Assembly (NCBI GenBank): GCA_028287135.1
Contig: JAQBQE010000010.1
Span: forward strand, 1-64,000
Length of the DNA: 64,000 nt
From: Myxococcales bacterium
GTDB lineage: Bacteria; Myxococcota_A; Polyangia; Haliangiales; Haliangiaceae
Reading direction: 5' to 3'
The notes beneath the pieces are model-generated. The model worked only from the letters and a program-made list of their open reading frames with translations. It was not told the origin of the DNA and ran no database searches. The position numbers and the translations under genes were made by a program. Below, in pieces: positions 27,101 to 35,766 of this stretch (the stretch's first letter is position 1; the number at the start of each line of letters is the position of its first letter).

Positions 27101-29038
27101 TGGACACAGCTCGAACGTGTCGCCGAGCTGTTCGGCAGCACCGATCACCGTGATCGTTACGTCCATGACGTGGCGCCCTCCACGCTCGACTGGATGACGT
27201 TCGCGGTCGCGCGCTCGTCGCTCGCGTGGATCGCGCTCGCGATCGGAACGCCCGCGGAATCGCGCAAGCCTCTCGGCGAGCTGTTCGCGAAGATCGTGGA
27301 GTCGCTTCCACCGGCCGACAAGCTGCGCAGCTATCACGCGAACGGCACGCTCGGGATCAGCGGAGGCGGCGTGGGCTTCCGGATCTACTGGCATCGCGGC
27401 AACGCCTACGCGGTCCGAAAGATGGGCTGGGGCGGAGATACGCACCAGGTGCTCGAGTACGCGCCGGACGGAGCGTTCCAGCCGTTGCCGGGCCTCACCA
27501 TCGACCAGGAGCTGCGCGGTCGTCCGGGGCTCGGCGCCGACGATGCTCGCACACTGCTTGCTGCGATCGCCGACGGAAAGACGAGCTGGAGCGAAGAAGC
27601 TCCCGACCGGCTCGCCGCGCTGACCGGACTGACGCGCTCGGAATCCGCGTTCCTGTGGGCGGGGTGTCCGAACGCGAGTGACCAGAGCGCGAACTTCCTC
27701 GACAAGGATCTGCGCGAGCAGCTCGGGCTCAAGGCCGCGCAGGCGCAGATCGCACGCGATGGGATGAACGCCATCCCGCTCGCGAAGCGGCTCGCGGTGA
27801 TCGATGAAACCGCACGTGTCGGCGTGCCTGCGCTCCTCGATGGCAGCGGTGTCGATGCGCTCGCGGCTGCATGGAAGCGGCTGATCGGAGCGCGGGTCGC
27901 GGTGCCCGAGGAGCTGGTGGCCGAGGCGGATCGTCAGCTGCACGCGCCCATCGCTCCGGCCACCGCGCTCGCGATGTTTGCTGCAGGCGCGGACGCACCG
28001 GAGCTGTCGGGCGACGGCATCTGGGCGCTCGGCAAGACCGGCGACGTCATCCGGGTGAGCAGATCTGAACCTCTGGTCGGTCAGGACCAGGCTGCCAGCG
28101 ATGCTGCGGTGTTCACCGATCAGGTGCTCCACACGGCCAACGCGTACCTGCCGTTCCTCTATGCCGAGCTTCCGGTCGGTCACGAGCTCCGACACAAGGC
28201 AGCGCTCGCCTACGACCTGATCAGCAGCCGGCTCGCGAACCCATCGTTGTGGTGCGAGGCCGGTCACCTCTACATGGACGAGGCCACCTCCAAGGCGCTT
28301 GACCGCACCCTCGACAGCTTCGGCGGCGAGGTGCTCGCGGGCTTCGACGACGGGATCACGGGCCGCCATGCGCCAGGCGCAGTCGTGGTCCGGAATCACA
28401 TGCGCGCCGCGCTGAAGCTTCGTCCTGCGATGATCGACGCGAAGGCCCGGGTGTTGATCGGGCCGCTCGCCACCCAGATCTCGCAGTGGGGACATTCGGT
28501 GTGGAAGTCGCTCGAGTACGTCCGCTCTCCCGGTCTCGCTCAGATCGTCGCGCGGATCCGGTCGACCCCGGTGCCGGCCGGCGGCTGGGAACAGAACCCG
28601 CTCGCGAGCGCGCCACAGCTCGTCGACCGAGTGGCCACGCACCTCGGGGTGAGCAAGGACGCCGCAGCGCTCTACCTCCAGTACCTCGCCTTGCTGTTGC
28701 CGACGGCGAAACATCTCCAGCGCTGGAACGCCTGGAAGCCGAAGCATCTCGAGGCGGCCACCCGCGAGCTGTTTGACAAGGAGCTGATCCTCGAGGCCAA
28801 GCGCGAGCGCGCGCAGCGCAGTCACTTCCTCCCCGGCGGCTGGGAAGCCCTGAAGGCGCCCGATACGCCGATGGAGACCTGGAAGGCTCCCATGTACGGC
28901 GCCCGCAATGCGGAGGGCCGCCTGGTAGCGCCGCTCGGACGGTTCCTTGCGCTCGCTCCGTTTCATGTTCTGTTCGAGGTCGCATGGGAGCGGATCGAGA
29001 GCGGTGATGTCCCGCGGTACGACGAGGTCAAGCGATGA
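24194..29038 (+). CDS. 1614-residue protein of the MoxR-VWA operon
   Basis: The largest protein of the operon, starting at GTG 24194 within the previous stop codon. No catalytic domain was recognised. The N-terminus (VVARAYRHAVVPGRTVIRL ... LEMATLGFG) resembles, from memory, large proteins next to MoxR/VWA genes in actinobacteria, often labelled only as hypothetical or DNA-binding. The middle has beta-propeller-like sections (GGPPAAVLVTKTRMIAVGPTGRLG) and WGG-type patches. The C-terminus is helical (AKERA...FLPGGWEALKAPDTPMETWK). No signal peptide or transmembrane helix was seen, so it is probably a cytoplasmic scaffold or client. It overlaps the MoxR gene by ATGA (29035-29038). Confidence 0.85.
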   Translation: MSADQAQLRAGGLVPTSAKLGADDAVDVVVARAYRHAVVPGRTVIRLTAANIAAGDDLEMATLGFGPGEHRGEVAKERKRPLGFPGWALVHDPKNARYALDVVKEMKKHARRAKSKPGHAKDGFDAIAEKLGKTVPQFLPSFYEEAGRAFIEHGAPSFAAAMFGKAREAEAVHALEVDEQHRVDGFLEFALAGAVSTKSLTQYAKELAEHHKPEVAYAHFRQLCVHRTLGGMPPWSGMAKELRRLAKAAKRNVEDEDRAFIREIIESPALGKAAGEFWRAYAGPITELAKASPSARGALLNLFPTGSTSSADLDETWLDLVDATGAVQGLISGDAPPEARPSGGRAAWFDKLVIHLSRHWRDRNVGDRAFALLRRMAPMLIADGASITCTARYHRIDLDLCELALELAVPVAPTAEHARIDLDRWAKRATEPGHGCDPVRTAAHPVMGPKLALAVATEIGDEPFDAVSRGKRGLVAAKRAWLEGVIADAEKGALVGLGEAIALVQTKVKAETFSDVPDLHARFAALDPVPALARSLRTGIIDELGWPALEEADRELSPDGMTEISVHGGPPAAVLVTKTRMIAVGPTGRLGVHDLVLPLKHELVTARFIGGQFLVVIKSGYKVRGYWSGSPHDVFDSEASVWGIVPLAARAAVSADGAWFEGTRPIRVGDRRIPEGQALAAYDGVTAWTAEWKDGQHRWRELSATGEPGRYSWPSFIEGDADPDWRIDAVASYLLPVPGVTSSPLGIANGLAGTRVRYRGGSEHKQAERMVETIDGKRHVATAAPWPHHLLTLPGLATPRPVADETQYRVGVTSTILDPDGVRGSQVGFADRRYCLGQVAPLPPTFWHAMVTRDEAGSRKLHAITDHEARALIALVPVQGAAIVPGSRVDNAAIMAVLPEVTDPRLHNGVFGLAMIAAQQKADLDRLAADRAPGAVVAKDAAQPGQDDATLIAALSGWIERTYSQDGRAWTQLERVAELFGSTDHRDRYVHDVAPSTLDWMTFAVARSSLAWIALAIGTPAESRKPLGELFAKIVESLPPADKLRSYHANGTLGISGGGVGFRIYWHRGNAYAVRKMGWGGDTHQVLEYAPDGAFQPLPGLTIDQELRGRPGLGADDARTLLAAIADGKTSWSEEAPDRLAALTGLTRSESAFLWAGCPNASDQSANFLDKDLREQLGLKAAQAQIARDGMNAIPLAKRLAVIDETARVGVPALLDGSGVDALAAAWKRLIGARVAVPEELVAEADRQLHAPIAPATALAMFAAGADAPELSGDGIWALGKTGDVIRVSRSEPLVGQDQAASDAAVFTDQVLHTANAYLPFLYAELPVGHELRHKAALAYDLISSRLANPSLWCEAGHLYMDEATSKALDRTLDSFGGEVLAGFDDGITGRHAPGAVVVRNHMRAALKLRPAMIDAKARVLIGPLATQISQWGHSVWKSLEYVRSPGLAQIVARIRSTPVPAGGWEQNPLASAPQLVDRVATHLGVSKDAAALYLQYLALLLPTAKHLQRWNAWKPKHLEAATRELFDKELILEAKRERAQRSHFLPGGWEALKAPDTPMETWKAPMYGARNAEGRLVAPLGRFLALAPFHVLFEVAWERIESGDVPRYDEVKR

Positions 29039-30180
29039 GCAAGAAGAAGCCTGAGGCAACGAACGCTTCGCAGGGCACGGTGCAGGCACCACCCCCGGAG
29101 GAGATCTGGGCCGAGGAGCTCGCGTTCCTTGCAACGTTCGATACCGGACCGCGGCCGCCGAGCTGGCGACTCACGCCGAAGGCGGTCGTGACCTTCATCA
29201 TCGGGTCACGCGGCGAAGCGCTGCGCCAGACCGGCGCGTCGATGGTGATCAGCGAGAAGTTCGTCGGTGAGCGATCGCTCGTGGAGCGCTGCGTGGTCAC
29301 GCTCGCTGGAGAGCGCGGCCTGCTCCTCGTCGGCGAGCCCGGTACTGCGAAGTCGATGCTGTCCGAGCTGCTCGCCGCGGCGATCAGCAACGACTCGTCG
29401 CTGACCGTGCAGGGCACCGCCGGCACGGCCGAGGAGCACTTCCGGTTCGGCTGGAACTACAGCCTGCTGATCGCGAAGGGCCCGCACCCCGAGGCGCTGG
29501 TGCCCTCGCCGGTGCTGACCGCGATGCGGCGCGGCGCGATCGCGCGCGTCGAGGAGATCACGCGATGTCTGCCCGAGGTGCAGGATGCGCTGGTCTCGAT
29601 CATGAGCGATCGGCGGCTCAGCGTTCCCGAGCTCGGCGCGATCGAGCCGGCGCAGCGTGGGTTCAACGTGATCGCGACGGCAAACCTCCGGGACAAGGGC
29701 GTCTCCGAGATGTCGGCCGCGCTCAAGCGCCGGTTCAACTTCGAGACGATCGCGCCGATCGGTGATCTCGCACGCGAGACCGAGCTCGTGCGCCGTCGCG
29801 CGAAGCAGATCGTGTCCGAGGCCGGGGCACCGCTGGCCGTCGACGATGCGGTGCTCGAGGCACTGGTCACCGTGTTCCGCGACCTCCGGCTCGGTCGTAC
29901 CGTCGAGGGCTGGTCGGTCGAGAGACCGTCGTCGGTGATGTCGACGGCAGAGGCCGTCGCGGTGGCATCCTCGATCGGCCTCGCGGCGACGTACTTTCCC
30001 GGCGACCGCGACGTCGCGCGCCTGCTGCCCGAATACCTGCTCGGCGTGGTGATGAAGGACGAGCCCAAGGACCGCGGCAAGCTGCTCGCGTACTGGGATG
30101 CGACGGTCAAGCGCCGCGCGGAGGGCGAGGCCCGACTGTGGAAGTCGCTGCACGAGCTGCGCCGCGTGCTCGAGGCGTAG
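29035..30180 (+). CDS. yehL: MoxR-family AAA+ ATPase (YehL-like)
   Basis: A 381-residue AAA+ ATPase. It has the Walker A GEPGTAKS (100-107), Walker-B-like AIARVEEI followed by LPEVQDALVSIMSDRR, and sensor-1 FNVIATANLRDKG. The Arg-rich KRRFNFETIAPI completes the MoxR fold. MoxR ATPases act with VWA proteins to insert metals or remodel complexes; here the VWA partner is the next gene. It corresponds to YehL of the E. coli yehI-yehQ region, so the symbol is given by homology and context. The stop is TAG at 30178-30180; its last base is the first of the next GTG. Confidence 0.9.
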   Translation: MSKKKPEATNASQGTVQAPPPEEIWAEELAFLATFDTGPRPPSWRLTPKAVVTFIIGSRGEALRQTGASMVISEKFVGERSLVERCVVTLAGERGLLLVGEPGTAKSMLSELLAAAISNDSSLTVQGTAGTAEEHFRFGWNYSLLIAKGPHPEALVPSPVLTAMRRGAIARVEEITRCLPEVQDALVSIMSDRRLSVPELGAIEPAQRGFNVIATANLRDKGVSEMSAALKRRFNFETIAPIGDLARETELVRRRAKQIVSEAGAPLAVDDAVLEALVTVFRDLRLGRTVEGWSVERPSSVMSTAEAVAVASSIGLAATYFPGDRDVARLLPEYLLGVVMKDEPKDRGKLLAYWDATVKRRAEGEARLWKSLHELRRVLEA

Positions 30181-33100
30181 TGGCCCCGAGCGCGGCCTAC
30201 ACGCTCGATCCCGCCGACGATCCGGTCGCCGCGATCGAGGAGCTCGCGGGCGCGCGGACTCCGTGGCTGTACGGCGTGCGTCACCATTCGCCCGCGTGCT
30301 CGATCGCGTTGCCGTCGCTGCTCGACGCGCTGGCACCCACGGTGATCGCCGTCGAGATGCCGGCGGACCTCGGGCACTGGATCGAGTGGCTCGGCCACCC
30401 CGACGCCGACGCGCCCCTCGCGATCGCGGCGGTGTCGGCGCGCGGAGAACAGCTCGGGTTCTATCCGTTTGCCGACTTCTCGCCCGAGCTGGTCGCGATC
30501 CGGTGGGCGCGCGAGCGCGGGATCCCCGTGCACGCGATCGACCTGCCTGCGTCGCGGCGATCGCCGCGCGATCGTCGCGGTGAGACCCTCGGGCCCGAGA
30601 TGGAGAGGGGCGGGTTTACCCCGACCCTCGGGCCCGAGATGGAGAGGGGCGGGTTTACCCCGACCCTCGGGATCGAGACGCGCCTGCGTGGCGCCGATGA
30701 CGATAGCTGGGAGCACGTCGTCGAGGCGCCGGGCACGCTCGGCGAGCCCGAACGTGTGCGTCGCGCGGCACTGCTCTATGGCTGGGCGCTGCGCCTCGAT
30801 GCGGCGCGCGGCGAGGGGGTGAGCGCGCTCGATCGCGCGCGCGAGGCGTACATGCGCGAGGCGCTGGCTGCGCTGACGGCGACCCGGGGCTCGCGCGTGG
30901 CCGCGATCATCGGGTCATTCCACGCGGCGGCGCTGGTCGAGACGCCACGCCTGTGGACCGCGCCTGCTCGCTCGGACAGCGTGACGACCGAGCTGGTGTC
31001 GTCGCTGATCCCGTACGCCTTCGAGCTGCTCGATGCGCGCTCGGGGTATCCGGCGGGGATCCGTGATCCGATGTGGCAGCAGCGGCTGTGGCAGACGCAG
31101 CGCGACCACGGCAGCGTCGGGACGCTGGTCGCGGCGTGCCTCGTCGAGATCACGCGCGCGGTGCGAGCGCGCGGGCTGACGGCGAGCATGCCGGATGCAC
31201 ATGCGGCAGCGGAGGTCGCGGCAGCGCTCGCGTCGTTGCGCGGGTTGGCGGCCCCGGGGCGGCGCGAGCTCGTCGAGGCGGTGCAGACCGCGCTGACGCA
31301 CGGTGAGCTGCTCGGGCGCGGTCGCGTGGTCGCGCGGGCGATGGAGCAGGTGCTGGTCGGGCGCAAGCGCGGGCATCTCGCGCCCGGCACGCCGCGCTCG
31401 GGCCTCGGGCCTCACGTCGCCGCCCTGTTCGAGGAGCTCAGGCTTCCATTCTCCGCGCAGGCCTCGGCCGAGCCCACGGATCTGCGGCTCGATCCTCTGC
31501 GCAGCAAGATCGATCGCCGGCGTCATGTCGCGCTGTGCCGGCTGCGCGCGTGTGGCGTGCCGTATGGCACCGAGGCGGTGTCGGTCGCCGCCGGTGGCCT
31601 CGAGAGTCTGACCGTCGGGTGGCGGGTCCAGCTCACGCCCGCGACCGAGGCGATGATCGAGCTCGCGGGGCTGCGTGGCGTGACGCTGCGCCAGGCGTCG
31701 GCGGGTTCGCTCCGCGCCGAGCGCGCGCGGCTCGATGCCGACGGCAAGCTGTCGGCGCTCACCCTCGTCGCGTTGACCGAGGCCGCGGCGGAGGCAGGTG
31801 CTGGCGAGCTGGTAGGCGAGCTGCTCTCCGAGCTGACCGGACCGCGGCTCGCCGAGGCCACGCTCGCGGAGCTGATCTCGGTCCTCGCGCTGATCGACCG
31901 GATCGTCGCGGGTCATGTAGTCGCGCTGCCTGCCACCGACGACGACGCGGTGCCCGGCGAGATCGACCGGTTCCGCGCGCCCCCGATCGATCGCGATGCG
32001 GTGCTGTCGACGGCGGTCGCCTCCGTGCTCGGGCTCGCCGGCTCGGAGTCGCTCGAGGATGCGAAGGCGCTCGCCGAGCTCGTGCGCGTGCTCGAGCGCC
32101 CGGAGCACGCGACGCTCGGGGACAGCCGGCTGCGGTGGTCGATCGATCAGCTGGTTGCCACGGGATCGCCGGTGATCGTCGGTGCGGCGTCCGTGGTCCA
32201 GGTGCTGATCGCGAGTGTGCTCGCGGAGTCGCTGTCGATCACTCTCGGGGGCTGGCTCGACGGCGCGGTCGACCTCGATAGCCGCCGGACGCTCGCGAAC
32301 CGGTTGCGAGGTGCGCTCGCGATCGCCGCTCCCCTGTTCGAGTCCGCGCCGGTGTTCCTCGCGGGCCTGATCGAGCGCGTCGAGCAGCAGTCCGACGAGG
32401 ACTTCCTGTCACGGGTCGCGGCACTGCGCGAGGGATTCGAGGTGATGTCGAATGCGTCGCGTCGCCGGTTGCTCCGCGTCCTCGGTGATCGGCTCGGCGA
32501 CGACGATGCGCGCGGGCAGGGGCTCGATGTCGTCACCTCGATCGCACCCGAGCTGATGGTCGCAGCCGCCGAGGCGGATCGTGCCGGCCGAGCCGCGATC
32601 GCTGACCTTGCGCGACCCGTGCTGGTCGCGCCGCCGGCGGTGCTCGTCCCGGTGCGGGCCGCTCGTGCGGTCCCTGGTCATGACATCCCGGTCCGCGATC
32701 GGTGGCGGATGATCCTCGGTCACGAGCGCGACCAGATGAAGCCGCGCTCGGCGCGAGCGATGCGTGCGCTCGACGAGCTGTACGGCCATGGTCATGGCGA
32801 GGGCTCGCGCGACGAGCTCGGAGGTGGCGGTCAGGAGGCCGGGTTCCCGACGGTTCGCGCGTGGCGCGAGGAGATCGAGGCGCTGTTCGGGTCCGCTGTG
32901 TACGAGGAGGTCGCCGCCCACGCGGCGACGCACGGGCGGCTCGAGGCCTTGCTCGAGCTCGATCCCGAGCTCGTGACTCCATCGGTCGAGTTGCTCGAGC
33001 AGGTGCTCTCGCTCAAGGGCGGACTCGGCGAGGTCCACCTCGGCCGGCTGCGGACGCTGATCCGCCGGATCGTCGACGATCTGGTGCGCGAGCTGGCGGT

Positions 33101-33773
33101 TCGCGTGCGCCCGGCGCTGATCGGCGCGAGCAGCCCGCGCGCGACGCGGCGACCGACGAGCGTGCTCCACCTCGCGAAGACCGTATCCGCGAACCTCGGC
33201 CAGGTGCGGAGGTTCGAGGACCAGCTCCGCATGGTGCCCGAGCGTCTGTACTTCAAGCGGAAGGCGCGGCGGCACATGGACTGGAACATCGTGCTCGTGG
33301 TCGACGTGTCGGGCTCGATGGAGCCGAGCGTGATCTACAGCGCGATGATGGCGGCGATCCTGTCGGGCGTTCCGTGGATCTCCGTCAAGTTCATCGCGTT
33401 CTCGACCGAGGTCGTCGATCTCTCGGATCACGCCGGCGATCCACTCGCGCTGCTCCTCGAGGTCTCTGTCGGCGGCGGTACGGAGATCGCTCGCGCGCTG
33501 CGCTACGCGCGCAGCCTGGTCCAGGTCCCGCAGCGCACGATCGTGATCACGGTCAGTGACTTCGAGGAGGGTGGTGCGGTCGAGCGTCTGCTCGCCGAGG
33601 TCCGGTCGCTCGTCGAGGCCGGCGTGACCTGCCTCGGGCTCGCGGCGCTCGATGATCGCGGGGCACCGCGCTACGCGGTTCCGATCGCCGAGCAGATCGC
33701 CGGTGCCGGCATGCCGATCGCTGCGCTGACGCCACTCGAGCTCGCGCGCTGGGTCGGAGACAAGATCAAATGA
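30180..33773 (+). CDS. DUF5682-VWA fusion protein (YehM + YehP-like)
   Basis: A 1197-residue protein from GTG 30180, sharing one base with the MoxR stop. The N-terminus (~15-130: WLYGVRHHSPACS, VIAVEMPADLGHWIEWL, VHAIDLPA) matches DUF5682/YehM. The C-terminal ~170 residues are a von Willebrand factor A domain with MIDAS DVSGSMEPS (~1042) and later TEIARALRYARS and ITVSDFEEGG, matching YehP. In E. coli these are separate proteins (YehM ~759, YehP ~378 residues); the summed length fits a fusion. It would couple a metal-dependent VWA adaptor to the MoxR motor. A 39-bp tandem repeat interrupts the N-terminal domain at residues 136-161. It overlaps the SWIM gene by 4 bases. Confidence 0.88.
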   Translation: MAPSAAYTLDPADDPVAAIEELAGARTPWLYGVRHHSPACSIALPSLLDALAPTVIAVEMPADLGHWIEWLGHPDADAPLAIAAVSARGEQLGFYPFADFSPELVAIRWARERGIPVHAIDLPASRRSPRDRRGETLGPEMERGGFTPTLGPEMERGGFTPTLGIETRLRGADDDSWEHVVEAPGTLGEPERVRRAALLYGWALRLDAARGEGVSALDRAREAYMREALAALTATRGSRVAAIIGSFHAAALVETPRLWTAPARSDSVTTELVSSLIPYAFELLDARSGYPAGIRDPMWQQRLWQTQRDHGSVGTLVAACLVEITRAVRARGLTASMPDAHAAAEVAAALASLRGLAAPGRRELVEAVQTALTHGELLGRGRVVARAMEQVLVGRKRGHLAPGTPRSGLGPHVAALFEELRLPFSAQASAEPTDLRLDPLRSKIDRRRHVALCRLRACGVPYGTEAVSVAAGGLESLTVGWRVQLTPATEAMIELAGLRGVTLRQASAGSLRAERARLDADGKLSALTLVALTEAAAEAGAGELVGELLSELTGPRLAEATLAELISVLALIDRIVAGHVVALPATDDDAVPGEIDRFRAPPIDRDAVLSTAVASVLGLAGSESLEDAKALAELVRVLERPEHATLGDSRLRWSIDQLVATGSPVIVGAASVVQVLIASVLAESLSITLGGWLDGAVDLDSRRTLANRLRGALAIAAPLFESAPVFLAGLIERVEQQSDEDFLSRVAALREGFEVMSNASRRRLLRVLGDRLGDDDARGQGLDVVTSIAPELMVAAAEADRAGRAAIADLARPVLVAPPAVLVPVRAARAVPGHDIPVRDRWRMILGHERDQMKPRSARAMRALDELYGHGHGEGSRDELGGGGQEAGFPTVRAWREEIEALFGSAVYEEVAAHAATHGRLEALLELDPELVTPSVELLEQVLSLKGGLGEVHLGRLRTLIRRIVDDLVRELAVRVRPALIGASSPRATRRPTSVLHLAKTVSANLGQVRRFEDQLRMVPERLYFKRKARRHMDWNIVLVVDVSGSMEPSVIYSAMMAAILSGVPWISVKFIAFSTEVVDLSDHAGDPLALLLEVSVGGGTEIARALRYARSLVQVPQRTIVITVSDFEEGGAVERLLAEVRSLVEAGVTCLGLAALDDRGAPRYAVPIAEQIAGAGMPIAALTPLELARWVGDKIK
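30585..30671. repeat. 39-bp in-frame tandem duplication inside the DUF5682-VWA gene
   Basis: Two exact 39-bp units (30585-30623, 30624-30662) are followed by the first 9 bases of a third (to 30671). Each encodes TLGPEMERGGFTP. The unit contains the 12-bp palindrome CTCGGGCCCGAG and the inverted sequence GGGGCGGGTTTACCCC. The repeat is unlike the surrounding protein (Gly/Pro/Glu/Arg-rich). It looks like a short intergenic repeat element that landed in frame and duplicated. Confidence 0.9.
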
Positions 33774-35479
33774 CCCGCCCGACGATCGCACCCGAGATCG
33801 CCGCGGCACTCACCGCGCAGATCCCACCTCGGCTGCTCAAGAAGCTCGATGCCGAGCCGCGGCTTGCCGAGCGCTGGGCCTGGACCGCGTCGACGGTCAC
33901 CACCGACAAGGGCGAGGTCGTCACGCTCGATCTCGCGGACGGCATCGTGCGCGGGGTGACGTGCTCGTGCCTGCTCCAGCCCAGGTGCCTGCACGTCGCT
34001 GCCGTGGCCGCGGTGCTCGAGCCTGCCGAGGCCACCCCGACCGCGCCCGTTGCGACGGTGCCGGCGATTCCGAGCGCGTCGACCGAGGTCCACGCGTCGA
34101 CCTCCGCGGTCGCGGCCCAGGCGGTTCGCGTGATCTCCGACGTGCTCGCCGGAGGCGCCGAGACCAGCGGTGCGTTCGTGCAGGCGGAGCTGCTGCGCTC
34201 GATCCATGCGTGTCGAACGATCGGACTCCATCGGCTCGCGACGACGCAGACCCGGATCCTGCGCTCGGTGCGCGAGCTCCGCGCGGACAAGCCCGAGTTC
34301 TCGCTCGCGGCCCTGAGCGCGGATGTTCGCGAGGCGCTCGCCGTCGCGCATGCGCTCGCGGCGGGCGAGGCGAGCAGTGCGTTGCTCGGTACCGCCCGGC
34401 GCGACTACGAGACGATCGGCAACGTGCGGCTGCGTGGTGTGTTCACCGAAGCGGTCGTCGCCCGTAGCGGGTACGCGGGCGCGATCACGTACCTCGTCGA
34501 CGACAAGGGCGTGCTCTACACGCGCGCCGACATCGCACCCGGGGACGCGGGGCGCGCGGCCGGCGCGTACGATGCGCCCGCCAACCTCGGCGACGCGGTG
34601 CTGCCGCATCGCGAGCTGTGCCGGTCGGGGCTGTTCCTCTCCGACGCGACGCGGTCCGCGGATGGCCGGCTCGGGGCAGGGCAGAAGGTCCGCGCCGTGC
34701 GGGCGAGCGAGCCGTCGCTGTGGAGTCACGACGGGCTCGCGTCGCGCTGGCAGGCTCCGCTCCCCGAGCAGCTCGCACGGATCGCGGCGCACGATGCAAC
34801 GCCCGAGGACGCCAAGCCCGCCGGCTGGGACCTGGTGTTCGTCGAGGGGATGCTCCTCGGCGGCGGACCCGGCGGGGTGGGCCTCCACACGAACGGCACC
34901 GTCCTCCGGCTGACCACCGCGCACGATCACCGCGTGCTGCCCGCGCGTGACAACCTCGCCGTGCTCGCGAACGCGGCCGGCCTCCACGTGCGCGCGATCG
35001 GGCGGGCGCGGCTCGGTGCGCCTCGCCGGCTCGAGCTGCTTGCGATCGGACCCGCGCCCGACGAGACGCGGTTCGCGATGGCCGACGCCTGGCACGGTCG
35101 CGCGAACCTCCACTACGATCGGCTCTCGGTCCTCGCGCTCGGTGATGCGCCACCCCTGGAGGTCAGCGCCGCCCCGCCGCCGGTCGACCTGCTCGAGCCA
35201 CTGCGGCGACGCGTCGAGCGGGTCGTCCAGGGCGGCCTCGGTACGCTGCCGACCCACGCGATCGCCGAGCTCGATCGAGAGGCTGCCCGGCTCGCCGAGC
35301 GCTCGCTGCGCGGCGGCGCCGAGGTGCTGCGTGACCTCGCCGCGATCGCCCACGATGCAGGCCGCGCAATGACCGGCTCTCGCCGCGCGGTCGACCGGCC
35401 GAGCTTTGCCCGGGCCTGGCTCCGGGCCGCAGTCTACGAGGACACCGCGAGGCGACGGCTCAGCGTCGCGAGCTGGTAG
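33770..35479 (+). CDS. yehQ: SWIM zinc-finger protein (YehQ-like)
   Basis: A 569-residue protein, last of the operon, starting at the ATG overlapping the VWA stop. A SWIM zinc finger is at ~58-82: VRGVTCSCLLQPRCLHVAAV gives CxC-x5-CxH with Cys65, Cys67, Cys73 and His75. SWIM domains bind zinc and often DNA or protein partners. The remainder (~150-560) is helical in the middle and beta-rich later, without a recognised domain. E. coli YehQ occupies the same position in the same gene order. It converges on a small minus-strand ORF 5 bases away. Confidence 0.85.
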   Translation: MTRPTIAPEIAAALTAQIPPRLLKKLDAEPRLAERWAWTASTVTTDKGEVVTLDLADGIVRGVTCSCLLQPRCLHVAAVAAVLEPAEATPTAPVATVPAIPSASTEVHASTSAVAAQAVRVISDVLAGGAETSGAFVQAELLRSIHACRTIGLHRLATTQTRILRSVRELRADKPEFSLAALSADVREALAVAHALAAGEASSALLGTARRDYETIGNVRLRGVFTEAVVARSGYAGAITYLVDDKGVLYTRADIAPGDAGRAAGAYDAPANLGDAVLPHRELCRSGLFLSDATRSADGRLGAGQKVRAVRASEPSLWSHDGLASRWQAPLPEQLARIAAHDATPEDAKPAGWDLVFVEGMLLGGGPGGVGLHTNGTVLRLTTAHDHRVLPARDNLAVLANAAGLHVRAIGRARLGAPRRLELLAIGPAPDETRFAMADAWHGRANLHYDRLSVLALGDAPPLEVSAAPPPVDLLEPLRRRVERVVQGGLGTLPTHAIAELDREAARLAERSLRGGAEVLRDLAAIAHDAGRAMTGSRRAVDRPSFARAWLRAAVYEDTARRRLSVASW

Positions 35480-35483
35480 CGGG

Positions 35484-35681
35484 CTAGCGGAGGCGGCCCT
35501 GGAACGGGCGCGTCAGGTTGATCTCGGTCACCAGCGGCGTCGTCGGGCGGCGGTGCAGACCCGAGCCCTCGGCGAGGGCAGGCGCGGGGACCGCGGACGG
35601 CGCAGCTACCGGGGCGACCGTACGTGCCTGCTCACCCGTCGTCGGGCGGAGGCGGCGGCGGTTGCGAACGATGTACTGCAT
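35484..35681 (-). CDS. Small hypothetical protein, 65 residues
   Basis: A basic, Pro/Ala-rich protein (MQYIVRNRRRLRPTTGEQ ... PLVTEINLTRPFQGRLR). The GAGGGCGGA sequence ~7 bases before ATG 35681 is an acceptable RBS. No domain was recognised. It fills the space between the SWIM gene (convergent, 5-base gap) and the P-loop gene (86 bases upstream, same strand). Evidence for a real gene is codon composition plus the RBS only. Confidence 0.4.
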   Translation of the reverse strand: MQYIVRNRRRLRPTTGEQARTVAPVAAPSAVPAPALAEGSGLHRRPTTPLVTEINLTRPFQGRLR

Positions 35682-35766
35682 GACGAGTCCGCCCTCTGTC
35701 TACAGCTCACGCGTCCCGCGCGCAATGGCTACTCGAGGAGCCAGCCATCCAGGCGTGACGTCGCGG

